This document shows positions 54,540 through 64,000 of a stretch of DNA of 64,000 bases, piece after piece. Each line of letters opens with the position of its first letter. The stretch's first letter is position 1. Made by a program: the position numbers and the translations under genes. The notes under the pieces were generated by a model. That model did not search any database, had not been told where the DNA came from, and saw nothing but the letters and a program-made list of their open reading frames with translations. Source of the stretch: Aquilaria yunnanensis (Eukaryota; Streptophyta; Magnoliopsida; Malvales; Thymelaeaceae); assembly GCA_039654915.1 (NCBI GenBank), contig CM077594.1, forward strand, positions 22,195,001-22,259,000, in the 5' to 3' direction.

Positions 54540-56700
54540 GTATGTGTTATGGTTGATAATTTATATGTTTATATGATTCATTATTTTTTGTTTGGCTCTT
54601 CTTATTAGATGTTGCTGCCAAGATAGGGTAACTTTTGACAGATACCAAGCTATTTATAGAACAATGATATGGTTAAAATGCATTAATCTCTGTTTGTTAA
54701 TGTAATTATAATTAGATTAATGAACAAATATGTATCCTAGAAGTAACCTTTTTTCATTTACATCCAAAGAAAATCCTTACTGTACTATTACATTAATGCA
54801 TTTGTCTTGTTTCCCTTGCATTTTCCTGACACTGAGTTAACCAAAGGGTTGTGGTGAATGGATTCAACCAGTGAAGGTCATCAATTGGTAAGGATTTGAT
54901 ATTATGAAGGTAAAACTCAGTACTTTTCTCTTAATCAAATTTAGTATTTGTTAATCAATATGATTACAATAAATTTTTTTTATTATTCTTGGTATATAAT
55001 GATCACCAATGAAATACTAAATTTGTAAGTTTATATACCTGAGTAGTTTGGTAAACTACACAGATATGGTAAAGATCTCTTAATCTCTTAATTTGTAAGC
55101 TATTTATAGAACAATGATATGGTAAAGATGTCCTAATCTCTGTTTGTTAATGTAATTATAATTTACTTCAATTTAAAGATATTCTGGAATTTTATAGTTC
55201 GACCATATCAAAATTAAGTATTTCGTGTCAACTGAAACATAATTTAGGTTAGTATATCAAAATTAAGTATTTCATATCAAAATTGTTTTATTGTTCTTAG
55301 TATATAATGATCACCAATGAAACTAAATTTATGGAAATTGTTTATGGAAATTGTTTAATGTAAAAAAATCATTAAACATGTATGCCTAACTGGCACTTAA
55401 TTAGATTATTTTTTAGCCTCTGTCCAGTTTTAAATACCAAACAGTTATAAAATCATAATAACAAATTTCACATGTAATTTGATTTTGCCCATCCAGTGTC
55501 TCACTGTGTTATATTGTTGCCTTCCAAACTTTCGTAACATGGTCAATAGTAATATATGACATCCATAATTATAATTATAATTTATAATTATAATCTTAAT
55601 TATAATTTATAATAACTTCTAATAAATTAAATTTCATTGTTTGTGTATTCCAGACTCCAAACATCAGCAAGTATAATAATCTTTCATGGAAATTTACACT
55701 ATGATGACTTTTCAAGGTATGCAAAATCGTAATTGTACATGCGCTATTAATTCTTCATCCGCACTTTAAAATGGAAGTGGCTTCACAATCTTATTATATC
55801 GATTATAAGTGATATGTTAATGCTCTAACATATGAGGCGTAAATAATAATTAAATAATTTTATAAAAGTGAAAAATTGTTAGTGTGAATTTAGGCATAAA
55901 TTCATGGTGGTTACCAAAACCCATATGTTAATGCTCTAACTTATGAGGCATAAATAATAATTAAATAATTTTATAAAAGTGAAAAATTAAATTCAAAAAC
56001 TATTCTATCCTTAGGTATTTCCTACTTTAGCGATTCAAGAATAATGAATTTATATACTATTGAAATGGTATCAAAATAAGCATATTCCCAAAGTATATCT
56101 CTTAATATCTCTTAATATGTTAATTACATTGTATTTAAAGTGATCTTTGAAAAAATATTTTGTATTCATAAATGAATTGTAACTATCAATAAATATCCTA
56201 GTCATAAAACATGGTGAAAGTAATTTTGGCAAGTCCCTCAATTACTTGTTGTATTCATTAGCCGCGATTATGGGATTTTGAAAGTCTAACCATATTCATT
56301 GAGGGACTGTCAAAATCATTTATGAAAATTTATGAGAGGATACCAAAAATATTTTGTATTCATTAATGAATTGTAACTATCAATAAATATCCTAGTCATA
56401 AAACATGGTGAAAGTAATTTTGGCAAGTCCCTCAATTACAGATTGTATTCATTAGCCTCAATTACTGATGAAAACTTTGAAAGTCCCTATTATATGGACT
56501 TGAACTCAATATAATTCCCAAAAAAAAAAAAAAAAAATAAGAAAAACATTCTTTTGCGCATAATTAGTACTATGGTCTAAAGACCATTGTACATAAATAT
56601 AATAACTGTTTGACCTTTACAACCGGAGGCTGCAAATTATTCCATGTCTAGGAGACACTTGATACTAATTTAAAATAATACTAATACTTGTAAATAATTG
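54540..56700. repeat. AT-rich spacer with several internal duplications
   Basis: Duplicated stretches: 'gctatttatagaacaatgatatgg' (54649 and 55098); 'tatataatgatcaccaatga' (54993 and 55302); 'atgttaatgctctaac', 'ataataattaaataatttta' (55814 and 55926); and about 110 bases beginning 'atattttgtattcat' (56154 and 56349). No gene recognised. Confidence 0.65.
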
Positions 56701-56701
56701 G

Positions 56702-57519
56702 TCATTTAGGACCTGTGCCGTAAACAGTAGCCCCTACAATATCATCTTCTTGGCTGCCAGCAACTTCTTCTTTTGGATCCACTTCATCTCCTCCTTTAAA
56801 ATTGAGACCTAACTTGTAAGGATTGAAATACTCGAACATATACTTTGTCGCACGCTCTCCACCCGTAGATCCCTCAGGCAAATCTTGATCAAAAAGTGTC
56901 CTTTTATTATTAGGTCTTGATACACTCAAGATCATTGTCTCCATCACTTCCCGCTCGTCCACTTCGTTTATCTTCTCCATTCCTGAACTTCTCTTATATT
57001 TTGCTTCTAGATCAATAATCTGTTGGAAAAATAATAGTTTTAGAAAGGATAAAATCTTGCTCACAACTTGAATTTTAAAACTTCAAATACCTTTCGAATA
57101 AGGAAAGTGTTCCTCTGTTTCTGGAAGTTGCACTCGATCTCCATGGACTTCAATTGCCCTTGCAATGTTGTATTTTGCTTTGTCACTTCTTGAAGCTCAT
57201 GTTCGGCATGCACCCGTGCACTAAAATTGAAGTCAACAATTTAAAATTTATAGAAACCTTCCAATCCTTTAATTGCTTGGTAGCTAGCACGTTGGCGACT
57301 TTTGTATCTCGATGCTGATGGCTCTCCATGAAATACATGCTTAGTTCGATTCTTGTTCTCATCCTTAACTTGAATCTCGATGATTGTTAAGAATATTGCT
57401 AAGAAGATAGATTCTGTTCTGAAAACAGCTTCAAGAAGTTTGAAATACTTTAGGATCCTTTTTGGCAAGCACACATAGCATGCTGTTATAAGATCCATTA
57501 TGATGCTGGAAGAAAACAA
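56702..57519 (-). CDS. Unrecognised three-exon gene; possible dsRNA-binding motif and coiled coil
   Basis: Exon A (57519 to about 57245) ends with HGEPSASRYKSRQRASYQA then IKGL. The spacing S-R-Y-K-S-R-Q-R-A-S-Y-Q-A-I-K-G-L fits the second helix of a double-stranded-RNA-binding motif, whose first half would be YFKLLEAVF...TIIEIQVKDE. Exon B (57220-57091) has a coiled-coil frame (EHELQEVTKQNTTLQGQLKSM). Exon C (57019-56702) joins B in frame through GT-AG (IRK to IIDLEAKY) and carries an acidic tail. The A-to-B junction with visible splice sites is out of frame, so either the model is wrong or the gene is damaged. Without homologues I cannot name it. Confidence 0.45.
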
Positions 57520-58573
57520 CTCATGGTTCTTTGCAAAAATTGATTATTCTCTTATGTTTATATAGGCAATTGTAGTCAAGTAAATATAGGAAGTAGATGG
57601 TTGGTTGAATGTTTGTATTATATTTCCTTTGAAGATGTAAATCACTTCCATAATTTATGCTGTTTTTCCACAATTACTTTCCACAATTACTAGATGTAAT
57701 TATGTTCATGTAAGTTTGCAATTTCTTTACTTTTCTGTTCCTAGCATTATAATAGGCAAATTGTCGAGTTGTCAAATGTGTTTACCTATTTAACAGATTT
57801 ACAATATTTCACTTGTTTGACACTTTTATTCATTTAGTTTCCATAATTAAGGGATTTAGGCTAATTTTCAACCCCATCTTTTTCTCAATTTTGGTTAAAC
57901 TAAACTATAAATGGATATTTATTTAATTGTGTTAATTATGGAAGATTTAAAATGATGATAATTCTTAGCGCAAATTGCAATGATGAAGGTTACGCCGTTT
58001 ACAATACGTTATTTTTAATGAAGGTTATTTGCGGAATATCACCTTTTTACTATGTGAATGGTAGTCGAATCAAAAAAGAAAAATGCCACATGTCGTAACG
58101 TTAGAAACACTAGTAAGGAAAAGACAAGCAACTCCTCTAGAAATGTCCTGCTTTATATATATATAATTAGATTAGAAATTTTAGTTGCCCTACTCTAAAC
58201 AATGAAACGAATCATTTCATTAAAACGCATTAATGCCATAAAAAATTTTCATCATTTTTTACAAGGGTATAATCAAGAATATTTTTCTAACATTTTTTGC
58301 TATAGTAGAGTTGAAAAGAAAAATTGTCACATATTGTTCTGTCAAAGACCGAATTAAGGACAAGACCATATGGTCCTTTAGAGATGCCTTGCTTTATATA
58401 TATATATATATATATAAAAAGGTTTAACAGTTTATATAATAGAAACTTAATTCCATACAAATAGTTTCTAACTTTATATACATAATTTCAATTTTACATA
58501 TGTGAATTCAACTTTGTATAATAGGAATGCAAATTTGCACAATAGTAATTTAATTTCATACAATAATAATACA

Positions 58574-58609
<36 letters not shown>

Positions 58610-58989
58610 CAATTTCTTACAGTAGTAACCTAAATTCATGCAATAATATCTTAGGTTCTACTCTTATTTGATTGTGCAATTGTTGTATCTGTGTTCTTTT
58701 ACAACAAATTCAGAAGCATACATACATAACAAAAAATTCAATCAGATGTATAAAGCTTTAATCCAAAGCATAAATCTCAAATTTCAAATTAGCTTTTCAC
58801 AAACCAATGTTATTTAATCCAGAGCATAAATCTCATCTTCAAATTATATTCTTCTTTCATTGTGTAGGCATCAAAATTTTATTCAATAAAAAATAAATTA
58901 AACCCAAATAAAAAATCTGGCCCATTGAATTTAAAGATCACAGGTCCAAGAAGTAGAATTTTTTGAGCAAAAAAATACACAATTGAAGT
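57520..58989. other. Spacer with microsatellites
   Basis: Contains (TA)n at 58396-58416 and (TG)n at 58578-58606. The phrase 'ctgctttatatatatat' occurs twice (58148 and 58389) within a related 200-base block ('ccacatgtcgtaacgtt...aaggaaaagacaag' versus 'cacatattgttctgtcaaag...aaggacaagacc'), an old duplication. No gene seen. Confidence 0.5.
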
Positions 58990-58999
58990 CGTTGAAAGC

Positions 59000-59657
59000 A
59001 CATTATGCTATTTGGACCACAATCCATTTTGGCTAAATGGATTTCAGACAATGTAAAGCCTAAAACGAGGAGAGATAGTGACACACATGGTTGGTTTATA
59101 TTTCTAGAATCTTTTAGAAAAATTCTATTAATTATCCTCTCAAATTAAATAATTATGATAATTAAGTAAGATAATTATCATATTAATTTTTTATTTAAAT
59201 AAATATAAGAGATAATTAAGTGATAATTATCACATGTGATTTTTTGGAGTCAAACCACTTCTTTTCTACAGCAAATTGGAAAATAAGCAAAACCAGGGAG
59301 AAGAAAAATTTCTCTACAAAAGCTCATTCTAACTCTTCAAGTTGATCAAGCACAACTACCCGGCAAGAGGAAAAATCAAATCCAAGATCAGATCTCAGTT
59401 TCAAGGTCAGATTTAGAGAACACAATAAGGAATGCGAAGAACATTGGTTCGTGTTTGCAAAACACAAATTCTAGAGTTTGTGTTCGTGAATAGGCCATTT
59501 GCATCTACCAAAAGCTTGAAGTGTTATTTAGAGATTGTGCGAGTAAAAAGTATGCTAAAGAGTCAATCCCTAAAATCTTTGTTCTAGATTTCAATTTTAT
59601 AATTTGTATTGCAATTAATTTCAATGTGTAATTTTACACATGGAATTTATGTGTACA
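59000..59657 (+). repeat. 5' LTR of the decayed gypsy element (left edge approximate)
   Basis: Matches 63275-63787 over most of its length, for example 'ctattaattat', 'aaatttctct(a/c)(c/t)aaaagct' and 'gatcaagc'. It ends ...GTGTACA at 59657, just before the primer site. Confidence 0.65.
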
Positions 59658-59663
59658 AATTTC

Positions 59664-59682
59664 TAGCGACTCCACCAGGGAC
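59664..59682 (+). promoter_or_regulatory. Primer-binding site of the gypsy element, tRNA-Arg-like
   Basis: TAGCGACTCCACCAGGGAC follows the LTR by six bases and resembles the Ogre site TGGCGACTCCACTGGGGA with three changes, so both elements probably used the same tRNA class. Confidence 0.6.
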
Positions 59683-60479
59683 ATTCTTTTCCTCTCATTT
59701 TTCGCATCAAGGAAGCTTAGAAGAATTTCATGTGAAGATCATAGAAGCTCAAGGTGCTGCTCTCAACAGTTAGAAATCTACATCAATGGAGAAAGAAGCT
59801 GTACCAATCATTTGTGTAAAAACTTGTGCTGAAAGATCTCAATTAGTTTCTCCACTTAAGCAATTCTCCCGTGAAGGGATGAAAAGAGGAGTTGCCATGG
59901 AGAAGCACAAAATTCAACCAATAGAGGTTAAATCAAATCATTCAAGCCATGCCATTCTTAATCACAAACTAAAAAGTAAAAGTTTATACTAAGATGATAG
60001 TTAATCTTCCAAGACATCACTGAAAAAGGCCACCACAAGTGAAAAAGTCTAGATCTAAGTCTGTGACTTTCCCAAGAAATAAGTGAGTAGATTACTCATT
60101 ATCCTCAAAGTCAAAGTTACCTGTCTTAGTTGTGGAGTATGGGAATTCTAAAGATCATCTCGAACAAATAGTACTTTCTATTAAGAGACTAATAACCAAA
60201 CTTGAAGAAAAAAGATGCTCAAATCGCATTACTAATGAGCAAGTTGGAAACATAAAATTTTCCTAAGGAAGAAACTATAAGTAGCATGAAGCTGATTGTT
60301 AATCTTGTTGATGAAAAACTTAAAACATGGAAAAACAACAAAAGCAAAAGCTAAAATGGTTGTGTAGTCTCATAAAATGCCTTAAATGACACACCTCAAA
60401 TGCTTTTGGTCTCATTATTTGTGTAGAAATTGTAACACATGATCATGGATACCATTTAAGCTCAATTTGAAGTAGCTCT

Positions 60480-61480
60480 CCATTCATGCCTGGTGTATGG
60501 AAAGCTGTATTCAGGAAGGATCGATGATCTAAGAATGCCGTTAGGCTATCAACCTCCAAAATTCCAATAATTTGATGGCAAGGGCAACCTAAAGCAACAT
60601 GTGGTTTACTTCATAAGAACTTGCAACAACTTTGGGGCTTATGGTGATCCTATGGTGAAACAATTTGTTTGATCTCTCAAAGGAACTACATTTGATTGGT
60701 ACACGAATATCTTTACTAGATCCTTTGATGGATGGGAACAATTCAAAAGAAAGTTTTTGTCACGCTTCTATAGCATTAGCAGAACGGTCAGCCTCCCAGA
60801 GTTAACTGATATCAAGCAAAAGAAGGATGAGCTAGTGATAGAATACATAGAGCGATGGAGAGCCAACATCCTTAACTGCAAGGAATGGATAAGTGAAGCC
60901 TCCTCCATTGATATGTTCACACAAAGGATGCATTGAGGAATCTTCTATAGCTTGAAAGGAAATATGTCATACTCATTCAAAGAGCTTATAATAAGGGCCA
61001 AAGACATGGAGATCCAAATCGCAAGGCATGGGAGCTATATTCCAAGCAACTCCTTTCAAAAGTATGATGGAAAGAAAAATAATGTTGGAAATGCAAATGA
61101 GATTATGGTTGTGGCTACAAGTCTAGTGATGATCCCCAAAGGGAGCTTGAGTCCTACTACCAAGTTTTGAAAAGCCAACTAGGCATTAAGAAATGGATGA
61201 CACTTAAGGAACTTGAAGCCAAAAAATATTCATCTAAGGAATCTGATGTGTCAATAATCTTGGACCAACTGTTGGAGAAGAATCTGATAGAGTTGTCAAA
61301 CCCAAAGAGGCTAGAAGACGCCAAAAGAGTAGATGACCCCAAGTATTATTGATTTCACCACATCATTGGCCACTCTGTTGAGAAGTGCTTCATGTTAAAG
61401 GATTTCATATTGTGATTGGGAAAGGAAAACCACATTTAGTTCAATGACTTTAAGGATCCATTGGTTACAAATGTTGCCAA
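60480..61480 (+). pseudogene. gag: Gypsy gag remnant
   Basis: From about 60560 the frame reads FDGKGNLKQHVVYFIRTCNNFGAYGD in pieces, then LKGTTFDWYTN and WEQFKRKFLSRFYS, the core of the plant retrotransposon gag domain, ending in the 60952-61170 frame (FKELIIRAKDMEIQIARHG). Then FHHIIGHSVEKCFMLKDFI (about 61350-61415) is the zinc-knuckle-like C-terminal motif. In-frame stops at about 60672, 60934 and 61351, among others, break it. It would form the capsid if intact. Confidence 0.75.
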
Positions 61481-61559
61481 AATACTCTTTGGAACGGTCT
61501 CCCTAAACTTCATGGAAAAACTTAAAGATGAAGCTAAGATCTCCACTTAAGACTCGACA

Positions 61560-61735
61560 AAGAAGGAAAAGACACTTAAATTACCCATACATGGTCCAAA
61601 AGATGTTGTTCCGATGAAGTTTGATGTAGATGGGAAGTGATGACTGTAAGAAGGAAAAGACACTTAAATTACCCATACATGGTCCAAAAAATGTTGTTTC
61701 GATGAAGTTTGATGTAGATGGGAAGTGATGACTGT
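61560..61735 (+). repeat. 88-bp tandem duplication in the gypsy interior
   Basis: 'aagaaggaaaagacacttaa' to 'gggaagtgatgactgt' occurs at 61560 and 61648 with two or three differences. Confidence 0.85.
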
Positions 61736-61739
61736 GTAT

Positions 61740-63270
61740 ACATATCCCGAAATGCCAAAATATTCTAAAGAACTGAATGGTCCAGGTTTGTATAAAGTCA
61801 TGATTGATTACTTAGATATCCGGAAGTCTTCATATGAGTTGGAAAGTGAAGTCGGCAATGCATAGTCAACATTCATAAGCAAGAAAGAAAAACATGCTCA
61901 AACGAGGAAGGTAAGCATCCCAAGTTCTTCTTTGAGTGTTCAACCTGATGAGCTACCGAGCTAAAAACCCAACTAGATGGGAGATCTAACGAGTTTTAGT
62001 TCATTAGATAAGCAAAATAATGAATGGGCAATGGTGAGAAGCCGAAGACGAATGAGGAATCAACCACAACACCATCGCTTACAAGAAGCTCTAAGAGACA
62101 GAGGGCAGGAAGGCATGAACAGGCATTACTCCACAAGGATGCATCCCCAAATGCCTAGGAAAGTCTAAAGACTATCGTATTCGATGGATGTAGAACCACC
62201 ACAGGTGACATTATTTGATTACTTCCCGGATTCATATTTTACAAAACATAACATGAAAATAAATACCATAGGCATTCATAGAGATAGAAAACCAAGTGGT
62301 AGCAAAAAAAAACCCGGCAAAACAAGCATCGGAGAGGTAGTTGACTTGGTAAAAACCAAGTGGTAGTTGACTTCGAAAGCAAGAAGGAAATATATGAGCT
62401 GAAGCCCTTTCAGATATTGGAAGGAAAACAATTTGAAGCAATGAGAATTACTGTGAGGAAGAGACTCGAGTTTTAAGCTTAACAAATTGATTAGCAAATC
62501 CAATGGGCAATTTGATGTGTCCGTGTGCTAGAACATATATGAAAAAAAATAAAGAAAAGTATGAGTCAAAGTATGGAAAAAACAAAACAGTGCACAATTG
62601 CAACAAAACAAGTTTGCATTCACATTGGCAATGAAAAACAGAGAAAGCTTTCACATGGAAAAAAATGAAACTGGAAAGAAAACTTATCGTCAAGTAGAGA
62701 AGAGACCTGTTGGAGGCAACAGTAATCCCAAAGCTTCATGGATGAAGATCAAAAAAAGGTAAAAGCTTAGGAGAAGCACATGCACAAGAGAACAATGCAT
62801 GCTTGAAAAAAACAGATGTATGGGAGTGGTAAGTAACATAAACTCAAAGCAAAGAAAGATTCCATATGCACATAAGCTCGCAAAGAACCTGAACAAAGGA
62901 GAAATTTCAAATTTGGCCAAATAGAAGGAAATTGGAGGTTTCTCGAATCTGTACTAATTATTGACAACCCACCTCAAACTTTGGGTAAAGAATTTTGCTA
63001 AATTGTTGGTGAATTTATAAGGGTTGTTAGTTCGATTCAAATGATCAGATTTGAAATTTAAATCCTAATAGAATTGAAGCTCTACTCTTAACTCCTGCAT
63101 TTGTCACCAAATAGAAGGCAAATTAAGCTTCCACTTGTACGAGGATCAAGCTCAACAAAAAATATTGAATTTTATTTCCTGTACAAATTTGAATGAAGTA
63201 ATCAATCCTTATGCAAAGTGGGAATTATTTCAACAACCAGTTGAGCCCCACAAAATTGGGACAAGGCATG
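61740..63270 (+). other. Decayed gypsy interior and 3' untranslated region
   Basis: Short frames such as 61977-62168 (NEWAMVRSRRRMRNQPQ) fit a gag-protease linker, and 62184-62366 may be a damaged downstream piece. No catalytic motif is visible. From about 62460 to 63270 I see nothing coding. Confidence 0.45.
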
Positions 63271-63274
63271 AAAG

Positions 63275-63787
63275 CAGTTGAAAGCAAATAGATTTTCATG
63301 CAAATAAACCTCAGGTTAAATGGATTTCAAAAATTTGAATGCCCAAAAAGAGGAGAAATGGTGGTGCATATGGCTGGTTTATGTTTCTAGAATTTTCTAA
63401 AAAATTCTATTAATTATACAATCAAATTAAATAATTAGGATAATTAAGTAAGATAATTATCATATTAATTTTCTTTTTAGATAAATATAAAAGATAATTA
63501 AGTAATAATTATTACATGTGGTTTTCTTAAATCAAACCACCTCTTCTCTATACCTATGAATAACCCTCATTGGCTAAAGGTGAGACAACAAATTGGAGAA
63601 GAAGTATAACCAAAGAAAAAAGAAATTTCTCTATAAAAGCTTTCTCCAATTTTTTAAACTGATCAAGCGTAAATGCTTGATGAAAGGAGAAATCAAATCC
63701 AAGGAAGATAAAATCCCAGCTTCAAGGCCATATTTGAAGAACACAGCAAGGAACACAAAGAACATTGGTATGTGTTCGTGTAAGACA
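63275..63787 (+). repeat. 3' LTR of the decayed gypsy element, truncated by another insertion
   Basis: Homologous to 59000-59480. Similarity stops at 'gtgttcgtgtaagaca', where a sequence starting TGTTGGGTTTCGG begins. Confidence 0.6.
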
Positions 63788-64000
63788 TGTTGGGTTTCGG
63801 GAGCCAAACAGCGCAGCGGAATTTAACCGAAACCCTCCAGGATCCAAGTGAAACGGAGTAAACCGGGTGTTCGAAAATTTTCATACCTAATTTTCGATTG
63901 AGATCTCTCACTTAACTGTGGAGTCGAATCACAAAACCTGAACAGTTGACGTGTTCAAGCTCTCTATGGTATCCACACGAGCCTCTCGGAATCACCACGT
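63788..64000. mobile_element. Probable start of another LTR element, running out of the window
   Basis: TGTTGGGTTTCGGGAGCC opens a sequence of different composition exactly where the gypsy LTR match breaks off. The TGTTG start and 'cagcgcagcggaa' resemble plant Copia LTRs, but neither the far end nor a target duplication is in the window. Confidence 0.4.

Larger units (their letters stand above)
58990..63787 (+). mobile_element. Decayed Ty3/gypsy element with gag only, nested-into at its 3' LTR
   Basis: Long direct repeats flank the region: about 59000-59657 and about 63275-63787, sharing for example 'taattaagtaagataattat' and 'gaacattggt(t/a)(c/t)gtgtt'. A primer-binding site follows the left repeat. 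Between them lie gag remains (60560-61170) and zinc-knuckle/linker-like pieces to about 62460, but no protease, reverse transcriptase or integrase. It is a deletion derivative or a gag-only non-autonomous family. The two repeats are clearly diverged (substitutions and indels throughout), so it is much older than the Ogre element. The outer edges are approximate. Confidence 0.7.

Noticed and set aside
58576..58606. Possible regulatory (TG)n element
   Set aside because: Ordinary dinucleotide microsatellite with no linked gene.
62184..62967. Overlapping short frames on both strands right of the gypsy gag
   Set aside because: No motif, overlapping opposite-strand frames, decayed element interior.

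Overview
The window is repeat-dominated nuclear DNA of a flowering plant, most likely a eudicot. Evidence: AT-rich composition, GT-AG introns, plant-type Helitrons carrying replication protein A (RPA) genes, a PIF/Harbinger DNA transposon, Ty3/gypsy retrotransposons of the Tat lineage, and fragments of plant housekeeping genes. I see no intact host gene that I can name with confidence, and no rRNA, tRNA or CRISPR. Layout: 1-7958 is a decayed Helitron (A, + strand) with a broken Rep/helicase gene, RPA-like exons and a clear 3' end (hairpin plus CTAG). 7959-9905 is AT-rich spacer with one doubtful small ORF. 9906-14449 is a decayed PIF/Harbinger element with terminal inverted repeats, a Myb-like gene and a DDE transposase. 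14450-16228 is spacer. 16229 to at least 52277 is a second Helitron (B, - strand), split by a 27.3-kb insertion. That insertion (16744-44055, - strand) is a giant Ogre/Tat-type Ty3/gypsy retrotransposon with 3.8-kb nearly identical LTRs and a perfect GCTAT target-site duplication. 52300-58950 holds a fragment of a PRPP synthetase gene, AT-rich duplicated spacer and a small unrecognised gene with a possible dsRNA-binding motif. 58990-63787 is a coding-poor gypsy element that keeps gag traces, and the last 213 bases look like the start of another LTR. The Ogre element is the notable object. In its transcription direction it carries ORF1, then gag-pro, a 201-bp intron whose removal puts gag-pro in frame with pol, then pol (RT, RNase H, a second RNase H, integrase). 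Between pol and the 3' LTR lies cargo: four tandem intact 182-codon genes whose basic stretch plus four-cysteine cluster resembles the nucleic-acid-binding / silencing-suppressor proteins of plant betaflexiviruses (vitivirus and carlavirus type), and an intronless LOG gene (cytokinin riboside 5'-monophosphate phosphoribohydrolase). Four of these five genes have a clear TATAAAT box shortly upstream, so they look like independent transcription units. Beyond them lie about 46 copies of an 86-bp satellite unit that can form two hairpins. My interpretation, which is inference, is a young retrotransposon that captured an RNA-virus-derived gene family and a host hormone-activation gene, possibly to counter silencing and alter the host cell. 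The older elements around it are riddled with stops, while the cargo genes are open and of identical length.
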